NCBI RefSeq assembly: GCF_018282095.1 | Contig: NZ_CP074126.1 | Location: 3,824,341 to 3,888,340 of the forward strand | Length of the DNA: 64,000 nt | DNA from: Pseudovibrio brasiliensis | GTDB lineage: Bacteria > Pseudomonadota > Alphaproteobacteria > Rhizobiales > Stappiaceae | Direction: 5' to 3' | Shown here: positions 36,295 through 46,080 of the stretch, piece after piece | How the letters are laid out: every line of letters begins with the position of its first letter | Numbering within the stretch: position 1 is the first letter of the stretch | The notes under the pieces: generated by a model | What the model saw: the letters and a program-made list of their open reading frames with translations, nothing else | What the model was told of the DNA's origin: nothing | The model's database searches: none | Translations under genes and position numbers: made by a program

Positions 36295-36663
36295 TCATAT
36301 ACGCGCTACGTTTTTTCCGCTAACTGCGTCTGTTTTCGATGTTTTTTCAACGTGTAATTCCCGCAGCAGCAAGAACAACGGCAGGCCGAGTGACACGCCA
36401 ACGGTGAATACAGAAAGAATCGGCAGCCAAAGAAACTTCATTCCAAGTCGTTGCCCTTCGGCAAAGATAAAGCCGGTCAAAACCACGGCAGAAACCACAA
36501 CATCCAGCCAGGCAAATGCAGAAATCTCACTTGAAAACGCCTCTGCTAAAAGTCGCGACAGATCCGGGCCATTTTCAAGCAGCCATGGCATAAATGCCCC
36601 GTAGGGCAGCAGAAATCCCAAAAGCAATAAGGCGATGCTAGTAAAGTTCTTGGCCCAAAACAA
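36295..36663 (-). CDS. DUF2834-type small membrane protein
   Basis: About 122 residues form three hydrophobic helices with the motifs LPYGAFMPWL and ISAFAWLDVVVSAVVL, typical of DUF2834 proteins, whose function is unknown. The longest frame begins with a TTG at 36678, but that codon lies inside the terminator hairpin of the peptide-transport operon. A TTG at 36663 preceded by GGTGGGG with about 6-nt spacing is more plausible. The gene precedes the NnrR-like regulator in the same direction; a functional link is unproven. Confidence 0.68.
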   Translation of the reverse strand: MFWAKNFTSIALLLLGFLLPYGAFMPWLLENGPDLSRLLAEAFSSEISAFAWLDVVVSAVVLTGFIFAEGQRLGMKFLWLPILSVFTVGVSLGLPLFLLLRELHVEKTSKTDAVSGKNVARI

Positions 36664-36692
36664 CAAAAGCCCCACCAAGATGGTAGGGCTTT
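36661..36692 (-). terminator. Rho-independent terminator of the peptide ABC operon
   Basis: A 10-bp stem with one mismatch (agccc-c-acca paired with tggt-a-gggct) closes on a 3-nt loop. On the minus strand it is followed by ttttgttg. It lies about 30 bp past the last ATPase gene. Confidence 0.75.
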
Positions 36693-36718
36693 CGAAAGTC
36701 GTCTAACTCATTGGCAAA

Positions 36719-37549
36719 TCAGCTGTCTCCAAAGAACTCAGCATCATATCCCATGGAAGCCTTCAGCAGTTCCTGCGTGTAAGCTGTCTCTGGCTTAGAT
36801 TGACGCATAGCCTCAACATCCATCACCTCAACCACTTCACCATGCTGCATAACCGCGATCTCATCACACATATGAGCAACCACAGCCAGATCGTGCGTTA
36901 CCATCACGTATGTGAGGTTATGTTCTTTACGAAGGTCCGCAAACAGGTTCAGGATCTCTGCTTGCACAGACACATCCAACGCTGAGGTTGGTTCATCCAA
37001 CAACAGGATCTCCGGCTCAAGCATCAAAGCCCGTGCAACCGCCACACGTTGACGCTGACCACCAGAAAGCTGATGCGGATAACGGAAGCGGAAATCAGCT
37101 CCCAGCCCCACATCATCCAGCGCCCGCAACACACGACCGTCAACATCGCCAAACCCATGTAATTTCAGCGGTTCTGACAAAACTCGGTCAACCGTATGGC
37201 GTGGATGTAGCGAGGCGTAAGGATCCTGAAAAACCATCTGAATCTTACGCGCAAAGGCCTTATCACGCTTGTGAGAGACGGGAGCTCCATCAATATCGAT
37301 CTCACCATCCCAGCTCTCAACCAGTCCGCACACAGCGCGCAGAACAGTTGATTTACCTGAGCCAGATTCACCAACAATACCGAAACTGCCACCCTGTTGA
37401 ACCTTGAGGCTCACATTCCTGACAGCCTGAAAGCGATCCGGGCCATCACCAAAGTAAACATTCAGGTTCTTGATTTCGAGGCGCGCATCAGTCGTTGCTT
37501 CCGCAACCCATGGCTTACGTTCCATCACAGCACTATCAGACCCTTGCAT
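36719..37549 (-). CDS. Peptide ABC importer ATPase, DppF/OppF type
   Basis: This is a 276-residue ATPase of the oligopeptide/dipeptide/nickel importer family. It has Walker A GESGSGKST, signature LSGGQRQRVAVARA and Walker B ILLLDEPTSALD. It powers import through the two permeases encoded upstream together with its partner ATPase. I start it at the ATG at 37549, which overlaps the preceding ATPase gene by 14 nt and has GAGG upstream. The frame continues to a TTG at 37618 deep inside that gene, which is unlikely. Confidence 0.9.
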   Translation of the reverse strand: MQGSDSAVMERKPWVAEATTDARLEIKNLNVYFGDGPDRFQAVRNVSLKVQQGGSFGIVGESGSGKSTVLRAVCGLVESWDGEIDIDGAPVSHKRDKAFARKIQMVFQDPYASLHPRHTVDRVLSEPLKLHGFGDVDGRVLRALDDVGLGADFRFRYPHQLSGGQRQRVAVARALMLEPEILLLDEPTSALDVSVQAEILNLFADLRKEHNLTYVMVTHDLAVVAHMCDEIAVMQHGEVVEVMDVEAMRQSKPETAYTQELLKASMGYDAEFFGDS

Positions 37550-38396
37550 CGACACTGGCCTCCTGCTTCCAACTGTCCTGACGCTGCAATGCTTCAAGAC
37601 GTCCCTTAGGCTCCTCAATGCGCGGCAAAGCGTTCAGCAGCCCACGAGTATAAGGATGCGTCGCTTTGTGCAGCTCACTGGCCTTACAGGTCTCAACAAT
37701 ACGGCCTGCATACATGATTATGATGCGATCACAGAACGACGAGACAAGGTTCAGATCGTGACTGATAAAGATCAGTCCCATCCCACGCTCTTGCACCAGC
37801 TTGTCCATAATCGCCAGCACCTTCATCTGCACGGTCACGTCCAGCGCAGATGTCGGCTCATCCGCTATCAGCAGTTTGGGGTCGGTGATCAGCATCATCG
37901 CGATCATCACACGCTGCCCCATACCGCCTGAAAGCTCATGCGGGTAGCTGTCAAACACACGCTCAGGATTACGGATCTGCACCGCCTCCAGCATCTCCAG
38001 AGCACCCTGACGGGCTTCGCGGCGAGACGCCTTGGTGTGTAGGCGCAAAGCCTCACAGATCTGCTTTCCAACGGTGTGAACCGGGTTCAGCGAGAACTTC
38101 GGGTCCTGCATCACCATGGAAATCTGGTGCCCACGGATCTTCCGCATCTGTCGCTCGGAATAGTCCAGCAGGTTCTCACCATTGAACAGGATGGATTTAG
38201 CTTCCATCTGCCCCGGAGAACGAATGAGACGTAGGATACTCCGACCAGTCATCGACTTACCGGAGCCACTCTCACCCACAATGCCAACGCGCTCACGCCC
38301 GACGGAGAACGAAATCCCCCGCACAGCATCAACGGTACCATTGCGGGTTGGGAAGCGAACCCAAAGGTCCTCAACGCTTAAAAGCGTATCACTCAT
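37536..38396 (-). CDS. Peptide ABC importer ATPase, DppD/OppD type
   Basis: This 286-residue ATPase has Walker A GESGSGKSM, signature LSGGMGQRVMIAM and Walker B LLIADEPTSALD. The C-terminal oligopeptide-transporter extension (HPYTRGLLNALP) is typical of DppD/OppD and marks peptide-family transporters. In Walker A the usual final Thr/Ser is Met, as is common in this subfamily. AGAGGA precedes the ATG, 11 nt after the permease stop. Confidence 0.92.
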   Translation of the reverse strand: MSDTLLSVEDLWVRFPTRNGTVDAVRGISFSVGRERVGIVGESGSGKSMTGRSILRLIRSPGQMEAKSILFNGENLLDYSERQMRKIRGHQISMVMQDPKFSLNPVHTVGKQICEALRLHTKASRREARQGALEMLEAVQIRNPERVFDSYPHELSGGMGQRVMIAMMLITDPKLLIADEPTSALDVTVQMKVLAIMDKLVQERGMGLIFISHDLNLVSSFCDRIIIMYAGRIVETCKASELHKATHPYTRGLLNALPRIEEPKGRLEALQRQDSWKQEASVDARV

Positions 38397-38407
38397 GGTC
38401 CTCTCCC

Positions 38408-39349
38408 TCAGCTCTGGCTTTTCTTTGGATCAAGAATATCGCGCAGACCATCACCCAGCAGGTTAAAGCCAAGAGACACGATAAAGATCGCCATTCCCGG
38501 CATCGCCGCAACCCACCACTGGTCCAGAACAAACTTACGGCCAGCAGAGATCATGGCGCCCCATTCTGGCTCTGGCGGCTGAGCACCAAGACCAAGGAAA
38601 CCAAGACCAGCAGCGGTCAGAATGATCCCCGCCATATCCAGCGTTACACGCACAATGATGGAAGACAGACACAACGGCCACACATGCCCCACGATAATGT
38701 GCATGACGCCCGCACCCTGCAAGCGCACAGCACTGATGTAGTCCGCATTACGAATGGTCAGGGTTTCGGCACGTGCAATACGCGCGTATGGAGGCCAAGC
38801 CGTCAAGCTAATCGCGATAATCGCACTCTCGATCCCGGCACCAATAGCAGCAACAAACGCAAGTGCGAGAACGAGACGCGGAAACGCAAGGAAGATATCC
38901 ACCAGACGCATCAGGGCTTGATCAACCCAACCACCCAGATATCCCGCAACCGTCCCGATCAGCAGGCCAAACACCGGAGCGGTGAAGGCAACAATACCGA
39001 CAATCAGAAGCGTGATCCGGGAACCGTAAACAAGACGGCTGTAGATATCACGACCCAGTTCATCAGTTCCAAGCAAGTGGCCCGGAGCCCCAGGAGCGAG
39101 CAAACGTTTACTCAGATCCTGCGCATTCGGCTCTGCAGTTGCCAGCAGCGGCGCAAAGATCGCCATCAGCACCAGACCAAGAATGATCAGGAAGCCGAGG
39201 AAAGCCAGTTTATTTTCGTAGAGTTTCAACCATCCAAGATACAGCTGAACCGCACGGGCATGCCCGCGAGATTCAGGCGCATCCGAAGTTAACCAGGCCT
39301 TCAAACCAGATTTTTCAGGCACATTTGATTTTACAGGTGCTGTTGTCAT
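38408..39349 (-). CDS. Peptide ABC importer permease, DppC/OppC type
   Basis: This 313-residue inner-membrane permease has six hydrophobic helices and an N-terminal OppC-like segment. The ATPase-contact EAA loop reads EAALSVG-like here as ETLTIRNADYISAVRLQG. A DPL-type periplasmic loop with GTDELGRDIYSRLVYG is the hallmark of DppC/OppC. It overlaps the upstream permease gene by ATGA. Confidence 0.92.
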   Translation of the reverse strand: MTTAPVKSNVPEKSGLKAWLTSDAPESRGHARAVQLYLGWLKLYENKLAFLGFLIILGLVLMAIFAPLLATAEPNAQDLSKRLLAPGAPGHLLGTDELGRDIYSRLVYGSRITLLIVGIVAFTAPVFGLLIGTVAGYLGGWVDQALMRLVDIFLAFPRLVLALAFVAAIGAGIESAIIAISLTAWPPYARIARAETLTIRNADYISAVRLQGAGVMHIIVGHVWPLCLSSIIVRVTLDMAGIILTAAGLGFLGLGAQPPEPEWGAMISAGRKFVLDQWWVAAMPGMAIFIVSLGFNLLGDGLRDILDPKKSQS

Positions 39350-40413
39350 CGTGCCCTCGGATCCACCACTTTGTACATAAAGTCAGAGAACAGGTTGAGG
39401 CCAACAAAGATAGCACCAACCACAACAGTCCCACCCAGCACCGCATTCATATCGGCAGAAAGCAGAGCGTTGGTGATATAATTGCCAAGACCCGGCCAGG
39501 AGAAGATGATCTCAGTAAGCACAGACCCTTCCAGAAGGTTCGCATAGGAAAGCGCTATCACCGTAATCAATGGGATCATCACATTCGGCAGCGCATGGAA
39601 CCAGATAACGGACGTCTCGGAAACGCCCTTTACACGCGCTGTCGTGATGTACTCCTGAGAGAACTGCTCCAGCATAAAGGAGCGGGTCATGCGGGAAATA
39701 TAAGCAATAGAGTAATAACCAAGAATGCTGGCTGGCAGAATGATGTGGCTTACCGCATTCCAGAAGATCTCAATCTCACCAGCAAGCAGGCTATCGATCA
39801 GGATCATCCCTGAAACAGCAGGAACAATATCTTCATAGTAGATATCAATTCGGCCCGGGCCACCGACCCAACCAAGAATACCGTAGAAAATCAGCAAGCC
39901 CATCAAGCCGAACCAGAAGATCGGCATGGAATAACCAAACAATCCAACAAGGCGGATCAGCTGGTCAGGCCAACGGCCTTCATTCACGGCAGCAAGCACC
40001 CCCATCGGCACACCAATGCCAACCCCAGCAATTGTCGCAAGGGTCGCAAGTTCCAGTGTAGCCGGGAACACGCGGGCAATATCCTCAACAACGGGCCGCG
40101 CTGTCAGCGTCGACATCCCGAAGTCGCCCATCGCCACCTGCTTCAGGAACAGCAGGAACTGCACATAAAGCGGCTGATCAAGACCCATGGCCTTGTAGGC
40201 TGCCTCATAGATTTCCTGAGATGCACGTTCACCAACAACCGCCAGAACCGGGTCGACAGGCATCACACGTGCAATGATGAAGGTTACGAAGAGAAGCCCC
40301 ACCATGGTGAGGGTTACGGAGAAAAGGCCAGCGATTAAACCTTTTAAAATCTTGTAGAGCGGCGAGGAATACCCTCGCCGCGCCACAGTCGCTGTAGAGT
40401 CAGCGATGCTCAT
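39346..40413 (-). CDS. Peptide ABC importer permease, DppB/OppB type
   Basis: This is a 355-residue permease with about six helices and a longer periplasmic region. The cytoplasmic EAA-type loop includes YITTARVKGVSETSVIW. The PVDPVLAVVGERAS stretch near the first helix is typical of DppB/OppB. It forms the channel with the DppC-type protein. It starts 15 nt after the binding-protein gene. Confidence 0.92.
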   Translation of the reverse strand: MSIADSTATVARRGYSSPLYKILKGLIAGLFSVTLTMVGLLFVTFIIARVMPVDPVLAVVGERASQEIYEAAYKAMGLDQPLYVQFLLFLKQVAMGDFGMSTLTARPVVEDIARVFPATLELATLATIAGVGIGVPMGVLAAVNEGRWPDQLIRLVGLFGYSMPIFWFGLMGLLIFYGILGWVGGPGRIDIYYEDIVPAVSGMILIDSLLAGEIEIFWNAVSHIILPASILGYYSIAYISRMTRSFMLEQFSQEYITTARVKGVSETSVIWFHALPNVMIPLITVIALSYANLLEGSVLTEIIFSWPGLGNYITNALLSADMNAVLGGTVVVGAIFVGLNLFSDFMYKVVDPRAR

Positions 40414-40428
40414 TTATATCAGCCAATC

Positions 40429-42042
40429 TTACTTCTTAACAGGCCAGTAGAAAACGCTGGTGATCGCGCCACCTGGATTGAAGCCAGTCACGTTCGCGCG
40501 CATGGAGTTCTGTTCAATCTTCTGGAACATAACGGAGAATGGCGCTTCTTTCTGGAAGACCTTCTGAGCTTCAACGTACATACGTGCACGCTTCTCACGA
40601 TCGCTTTCCTGAACAGCAAGATCAGTCAGAACTGTAAGGTCTTTTGCTGGGTAAGCGTTACGCCATGCCAGTTTACCTGTCAGTTTCGCTTCGTCGCGGT
40701 TGTCAGGGTTGTTTGCGAAGGTGTCAGCGTTTGTGTGTGGATCTGGATAATCCGGACCCCATGCACCTACGTAGATCTGGAAATCACGAGCGCGGTAACG
40801 ACCAAGGATCTGTTTACCGGTACCAGTAGAGATCTTCGCGTTGATACCAGCCTGCCCAAAGGTGTTCTGCAAGCTCTGTGCAATTTCGAGACGCTCAGTT
40901 GCGTTACGAACAATGAACTCAACATCAAAGCCATCAGCATAACCAGCTTCAGCCAGAAGTGCCTTCGCCTTCTCAACGTTCAGAGAGTAAGGAGTGTCTT
41001 TCAGCTCACCCATGTAGGTCTGTGGCAGGAAGGCCTGCTGAATGGTGTACTGACCTTTCAGGAAGGAACCGGTCATACCTTTATAGTCAACAAGGTACTT
41101 CAGAGCTTCCGCAACCTTCGGATGGGACAGAGCCTTATCTTTCTGGTTGAAGGAGATGTACATCAGACGACCGCGAAGAGTGTCCTCAACTTTGAGGTCT
41201 TCGTTGGTAGAGATGGATGCAATGTCTTCTGGAGACAGGTGACGAGCAATATCAACGTCGCCTTTTTCTAGCATCAGACGCTGAGAAGCAGATTCCATCA
41301 CGTGACGCACGATAACGCGCTTCATCGCAACTTCACCACGCCAGTAACCCGGAACAGCAGTCAGAGAGTAAGACTCATTCGGCTTCCAGTTCTGCAGCTT
41401 GAATGCACCAGAACCAGCAGAGTTGGTCTTCAACCAGCCGTTACCCCAGTCGCCGTCAACTTCGTTGGACTTAACCAGCTCAGAGTCAACGATGGAAGCG
41501 ATTGCAGCGGTGAAGCAGTTCAGCACGAAAGAAGGAGCATACTTCTTGTCAGTGGTGATCTGGAACGTGTTCGCATCAACAGCCTTGATGGTGTCATTCA
41601 TGTTCTCAGGTGTAAAACCGAACTGAGTAAGAATGAAAGACGGTGTCTTTTTCAGAGCAACTGCACGGCGGATGCTGAACTCAGCGTCTTTTGCAGTTAC
41701 AGCATTGCCGGAATGGAACTTGATGCCTTCACGCATTTTGAAGGTAAAGGTCTTTCCGTCCTCGGAGATCTCCCAACTCTCCGCAAGACCAGGACCGTAC
41801 CCTTTCGAAAGATCGGCAGGATCCAGCATGACAAGCTTGTCATAGATGTTGTTCGCCATGTCAGTGCCGGAGAACTCAAACATCTCTTGCGGGTCAAGAG
41901 AGATGAGGTCGTCAATACGGCCCGCAATGATGAGCATGTTAGGAGGTGTTGCAGCACCTGCCTCAGAGATGATAGCGCCGGAAATTGGCATCGCCACGCT
42001 TGCAGCAAGCGCGAGCGAGAGAAGACTACGCTTAAATTGCAT
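40429..42042 (-). CDS. Peptide ABC importer periplasmic binding protein
   Basis: This is a 537-residue family-5 solute-binding protein (DppA/OppA/NikA class). A signal peptide ends near residue 30. The domain motifs include LDPQEMFEFSGTDMANNIYDKL-type N-lobe sequence, GYGPGLAESWEISEDGKTFTF-type and FVLNCF. It captures the substrate and delivers it to the DppBC-type permeases. The gene leads a five-gene operon in the order binding protein, B, C, D, F. Substrate identity (peptides, nickel chelates or others) cannot be read from the sequence. AGGGGAG precedes the ATG. Confidence 0.9.
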   Translation of the reverse strand: MQFKRSLLSLALAASVAMPISGAIISEAGAATPPNMLIIAGRIDDLISLDPQEMFEFSGTDMANNIYDKLVMLDPADLSKGYGPGLAESWEISEDGKTFTFKMREGIKFHSGNAVTAKDAEFSIRRAVALKKTPSFILTQFGFTPENMNDTIKAVDANTFQITTDKKYAPSFVLNCFTAAIASIVDSELVKSNEVDGDWGNGWLKTNSAGSGAFKLQNWKPNESYSLTAVPGYWRGEVAMKRVIVRHVMESASQRLMLEKGDVDIARHLSPEDIASISTNEDLKVEDTLRGRLMYISFNQKDKALSHPKVAEALKYLVDYKGMTGSFLKGQYTIQQAFLPQTYMGELKDTPYSLNVEKAKALLAEAGYADGFDVEFIVRNATERLEIAQSLQNTFGQAGINAKISTGTGKQILGRYRARDFQIYVGAWGPDYPDPHTNADTFANNPDNRDEAKLTGKLAWRNAYPAKDLTVLTDLAVQESDREKRARMYVEAQKVFQKEAPFSVMFQKIEQNSMRANVTGFNPGGAITSVFYWPVKK

Positions 42043-42439
42043 TTAAAAATGCTCCCCTATTTATAAATTACCTTCGCATCGTTAGTCGGACAAAGGCGAA
42101 AGAATTGTAACCGCATCTAAGTGCAATCACTGATTAAATTCTTTCACTTTTTAAGAATGGGAACAAGTACCCTTGGTTGAGCTCAGCCGAAGAATAGCAT
42201 GCACCAGCTCAATCTTTGCCTGAACCCGAAAGACTAACCTTGCGGTTTCTGCCAGTAATCAAACCTCCCCCAACGGACTAGTCAATTGGTATGATCAGGC
42301 CTGATTCAGCCTAAAAAAATCAGCTATTTAATCGTTTTAAAAAATGAAGCGGCATCTTTGAAAAAACAAACGCTGCACACAAGGTGCAGCGTTCGAACAC
42401 TATGACATTTAGGAGTGAGCCTGTGAGGAAATTTATTTA
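42043..42439. other. Intergenic region with peptide-operon promoter and palindrome
   Basis: There is no gene here. The part near 42050-42300 should hold the promoter of the peptide importer operon. A perfect 12-bp palindrome, ATCAGGCCTGAT, at 42294-42305 is a possible operator about 250 bp upstream of the start codon. The part near 42360-42393 holds the terminator of the sugar operon. Confidence 0.5.
42361..42393 (-). terminator. Rho-independent terminator of the sugar ABC operon
   Basis: The sequence aacgctgcac, loop acaag or its complement, and gtgcagcgtt form a perfect 10-bp stem. On the minus strand it is followed by tgtttttt. It lies about 47 bp after the stop of the sugar ABC ATPase gene. 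Confidence 0.85.
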
Positions 42440-43567
42440 TCAGGCGCTCTCTAAAGTTGAGGTCTTTTCTTGCTGGCCTAACGTACCCAGTTTAGAAATC
42501 GCGAATCCATCGCCACCAAACACATGCGCATGGTTGCAATCCAGCTTCACTTTACAACTCTCACCAGCCTTCGCAGTGGCATCCCCCCTGCCCTGAACGG
42601 TGATCAAAGAGCCGTCAGTCAAACGCACATGCAGGAAGTGGCTTTCACCAAGCTCCTCAATAACCTCGACCTTACCGGAAAGCTCGCCCTCAGTTCCACT
42701 TCCCATGTGCTCAGGGCGAATACCAAACTCAACCTTATCGCCAACAGCAAGGCCAGTCGGATCAACAGCAACCTTCACAGGATCAGAGCCGATAATCGAC
42801 AGCTCAACACCATCCTCAGCAACACCAGTCACCTGCGCCTCGATGAAATTCATCTTCGGCGATCCGATGAAGCCAGCGACAAACTTGTTGCGCGGGCGGT
42901 GGTACAGCTCAAGCGGGCTTCCAACCTGCTCAATACGGCCAGCATTCAGCACCACAATCCTGTCAGCAAGCGTCATTGCCTCCACCTGATCATGGGTCAC
43001 GTACACCATGGTGGCGTCCATGTCCTGATGCAACTTGGCAATCTCAATACGCATCTGCACGCGCAGTGCCGCATCAAGGTTAGACAGCGGCTCATCGAAC
43101 AGGAAGACCTTCGGATTACGAACAATCGCACGGCCAATCGCCACACGTTGGCGTTGACCACCAGAAAGCTGCTTCGGCTTACGTTCCAGCAACGGAGTCA
43201 GCTCAAGAATACGAGCCGCCTCCATCACCTTCTCTTTGATATCCTCTTTGGAGTGCTTGGAGAGCTCAAGGCCAAACGCCATATTCTCATAAACACTCAT
43301 GTGCGGATAAAGAGCATAGCTCTGGAACACCATGGCAATCTTGCGTTCCTTAGGAGTGCGCTGGTTCACCAGGTCTCCATCAATGAACATGTCACCATCA
43401 GTGATATCTTCAAGTCCGGCGATCAGGCGCAGCAAAGTCGACTTACCGCAGCCGGATGGTCCGACAAACACGATCAGTTCACGATCTTTGATCTGCAAAT
43501 CAACGCCGTGGATGATGCGGGTTGACCCGAAGTCCTTGACGATACCCTTAAGTGTTACATCTGCCAT
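42440..43567 (-). CDS. Sugar ABC importer ATPase, MalK/UgpC/AglK type
   Basis: This 375-residue ATPase has Walker A GPSGCGKST near residues 36-44, signature LSGGQRQRVAIGRA, Walker B VFLFDEPLSNLD and a C-terminal MalK-like TOBE domain (about 240-360). It energises the CUT1 permease pair encoded upstream. It lies 15 nt after the alpha-glucosidase gene and is the last gene of the operon. TOBE-domain ATPases of this kind are sometimes shared among several sugar transporters. Confidence 0.93.
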   Translation of the reverse strand: MADVTLKGIVKDFGSTRIIHGVDLQIKDRELIVFVGPSGCGKSTLLRLIAGLEDITDGDMFIDGDLVNQRTPKERKIAMVFQSYALYPHMSVYENMAFGLELSKHSKEDIKEKVMEAARILELTPLLERKPKQLSGGQRQRVAIGRAIVRNPKVFLFDEPLSNLDAALRVQMRIEIAKLHQDMDATMVYVTHDQVEAMTLADRIVVLNAGRIEQVGSPLELYHRPRNKFVAGFIGSPKMNFIEAQVTGVAEDGVELSIIGSDPVKVAVDPTGLAVGDKVEFGIRPEHMGSGTEGELSGKVEVIEELGESHFLHVRLTDGSLITVQGRGDATAKAGESCKVKLDCNHAHVFGGDGFAISKLGTLGQQEKTSTLESA

Positions 43568-43582
43568 GGTGTTGCCCTCAGC

Positions 43583-45247
43583 TTAGTTCTTTGAGATTTG
43601 CAAGTAAGCCACTTGCCATGCAGGCAGGTTGAGTGCCTCGCCGTCCATTTCCGCACTAAATCCATGCCCCTCCAGCAACGCAGCAGAGCTGTAAGCTCCC
43701 AGAGCAACACGCATATCATCATTTGTCAGGTTAAAGATGCAGAGAACTTTCTCACCTTCATGCTCACGCTCAAACGCCAGCACATCTTCACCCAGATCAA
43801 CAAAGTCCAGAGAGCCCTTCTGCAGAACCTTCTGGTCCTTGCGCCAATGCAGGTACTTCGCAGTCCGGCGCATTGGAGAAGTCTCATCGCCCACCTGAGC
43901 TTCAGCACTGTGATCCAGATGATCCGGCGCCATTGGCAGCCAAGGCTTGCCAGAGGTGAAACCACCATCCTTGGACCAGGCAATCGGCGTACGGCAACCA
44001 TCACGACCCTTATATTCAGGCCAGAACTCAATGCCATACGGATCCTGCAGATCTTCAAAAGCAACATCGGCCTCTTTGAAGCCAAGCTCCTCACCCTGAT
44101 AGATGCAAGGGCTACCACGCAGTGACGCACTCAGAGCCAGCAGAGCCGGTGTTGCCACCTGAGGATCAACACCCTCTGGCAAACGAGAACCCATACGCTT
44201 CACATCGTGGTTGGACATCGCCCAGCTAGGCCAGCCCGCAGTCACGATGTTCTGCAGGTTGGTCACACGCTCACGCACATATTTCGCAGTTGGCGTATTG
44301 GAAAGCAGATCGAAGCTGTAAGCCATATGCAGACGGCCATCACCTGAGGTGTACTGCTTCATGATCTCGCTGGCTTCGTGCCCCGCACCGATCTCACCAA
44401 CTGTGGTGGTGTTCGGGAACTCGTTCATCACCTCACGCAGACGCTCTAGGAACTTCAGGTTCTCAGGCTGAGACTTATCGAACTTGTGGTCCTGGAACGC
44501 ATATGGATTCACACCAGTCACGTCCGCAAGACTATCTGGATCCGGATAAGGAGGGTTGTCACGCAGCTGCTTGTCGTGGACGTAAAAGTTCACGGTATCA
44601 AGACGGAACCCGTCGACACCCAGCTTCAGCCAGAAGCGCGCAGCATCCAGAACAGCCTGCTGGACTTCTTCGCAATGGAAGTTCAGATCCGGCTGGGAGC
44701 GAAGGAAGTTATGCAGGTAGTACTGACAACGACGGCTATCCCACTGCCATGCAGAACCACCAAAGATGGACAGCCAGTTGTTTGGCGGAGATCCATCAGC
44801 TTTTGGATCAGCCCACACGTACCAATCAGACTTGCTGTTGGTTTTATTGCTGCGGCTTTCAACAAACCATTCATGCTGATCAGAGGTGTGCGAGATCACA
44901 AGGTCAATCAGGATACGAATGCCTTTGCCATGCGCTTTGGCAATCAACTCTTTAAAGTCGTCCAGAGAGCCGAACATTGGATCAACGTCTTCATAATCAG
45001 AAACGTCATAGCCAAAGTCATCCATCGGCGACTTCATGAAAGGCGAAATCCAGATCGCATCGGCACCAAGATCAGAGATGTAATCCAGCTTCTCGGTAAT
45101 TCCTGGAAGGTCACCAATGCCATCACCGTTGCTATCAGCGAAGGACCGCGGATAGATTTGATAAATGACTGCGCCCCGCCACCAATCCGGATCGTTCGCC
45201 AGAACTCGATGGCTTGTGTTTTCGTTTATTGGGGTAGAGAGGTTCAT
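43583..45247 (-). CDS. aglA: Alpha-glucosidase, GH13 family (AglA-like)
   Basis: This 554-residue cytoplasmic glycoside hydrolase has the four GH13 motifs. They include DLVISH near residues 115-120, GFRLDTVNF with nucleophile Asp217, TTVGEIG with acid/base Glu285, and SNHDVKR with Asp348. An N-terminal QIYPRSFADSNGDGIGDLPG is typical of oligo-1,6-glucosidase/alpha-glucosidase/trehalulose-hydrolase types. It probably splits the imported alpha-glucoside to glucose. It is embedded between the permease and ATPase genes, as in rhizobial aglEFGAK. Confidence 0.9.
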   Translation of the reverse strand: MNLSTPINENTSHRVLANDPDWWRGAVIYQIYPRSFADSNGDGIGDLPGITEKLDYISDLGADAIWISPFMKSPMDDFGYDVSDYEDVDPMFGSLDDFKELIAKAHGKGIRILIDLVISHTSDQHEWFVESRSNKTNSKSDWYVWADPKADGSPPNNWLSIFGGSAWQWDSRRCQYYLHNFLRSQPDLNFHCEEVQQAVLDAARFWLKLGVDGFRLDTVNFYVHDKQLRDNPPYPDPDSLADVTGVNPYAFQDHKFDKSQPENLKFLERLREVMNEFPNTTTVGEIGAGHEASEIMKQYTSGDGRLHMAYSFDLLSNTPTAKYVRERVTNLQNIVTAGWPSWAMSNHDVKRMGSRLPEGVDPQVATPALLALSASLRGSPCIYQGEELGFKEADVAFEDLQDPYGIEFWPEYKGRDGCRTPIAWSKDGGFTSGKPWLPMAPDHLDHSAEAQVGDETSPMRRTAKYLHWRKDQKVLQKGSLDFVDLGEDVLAFEREHEGEKVLCIFNLTNDDMRVALGAYSSAALLEGHGFSAEMDGEALNLPAWQVAYLQISKN

Positions 45248-45252
45248 TCCAG

Positions 45253-46080
45253 TTATCCTTTAACCGCACCAGCAGTAAGACCAGCGACGATTTTTCGTTG
45301 AAACACCAGGACTAGGACCACGATCGGGACGGTCACTAGCACAGAAGCAGCCATGATGTTGCCCCATGGCAGCTCGTATTCAGTTGCGCCGGACATCAGG
45401 GCAATCGCCACAGGCACGGTGCGAACTTCGTTGGATAGGGTAAAGGTGAGCGCGAACAGGAACTCGTTCCACGCACCGATGAAAGCAAGCAGACCAGTGG
45501 TCACCATCGCAGGCCACATCAGCGGCAGGAAGATCCGGCGCACAATGGTCAGCGGAGAAGCACCGTCAACAACAGCAGCTTCTTCAAGTTCCTTCGGCAG
45601 TTCCTTCATGAAGGTAGTCAGCACCCACACGGTAAACGGCAGCGTCAGCACTGTGTTCGGGATAATCAAACCCGGCAGAGAATTGTAAAGTCCCATGGAG
45701 CGGATCAGCTCATACATGCCGGAAAGGATTGCCACCTGCGGGAACATAGAGACAGACAGGATCGTCATCAGCAACAGGCCACGACCACGGAAGTGGATGC
45801 GAGCCAGCGCATAAGATGCAGTCACCGCGATGATCAGCGACAGGATCACAACAGACGTCGCCACGATCACCGAGTTCAGAATGTTCAGACCAAACGGCTG
45901 CTCTTTAAAGATTGAGAAGTAATTGCCAATGCTGAAGCTGGTCGGGAACACAGACGGATTAAACAGCTCCTGCCCACTTCTGAAACTGGTTATGATCGCG
46001 TAGTAGAACGGAAAGACAGAGAAGAGAACAACTCCAACAACCAGCGCATAGAACACAAAGGTTTTAATTTGACGGTTCAT
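45253..46080 (-). CDS. Sugar ABC importer permease (CUT1, MalG-like)
   Basis: This is a 275-residue permease with six predicted helices. The MalG-type EAA loop reads ELEEAAVVDGASPLTIVRRI and contacts the ATPase. It forms the translocation pore with the MalF-like permease, whose gene overlaps it by ATGA. It lies 5 nt before the alpha-glucosidase gene. Confidence 0.93.
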   Translation of the reverse strand: MNRQIKTFVFYALVVGVVLFSVFPFYYAIITSFRSGQELFNPSVFPTSFSIGNYFSIFKEQPFGLNILNSVIVATSVVILSLIIAVTASYALARIHFRGRGLLLMTILSVSMFPQVAILSGMYELIRSMGLYNSLPGLIIPNTVLTLPFTVWVLTTFMKELPKELEEAAVVDGASPLTIVRRIFLPLMWPAMVTTGLLAFIGAWNEFLFALTFTLSNEVRTVPVAIALMSGATEYELPWGNIMAASVLVTVPIVVLVLVFQRKIVAGLTAGAVKG

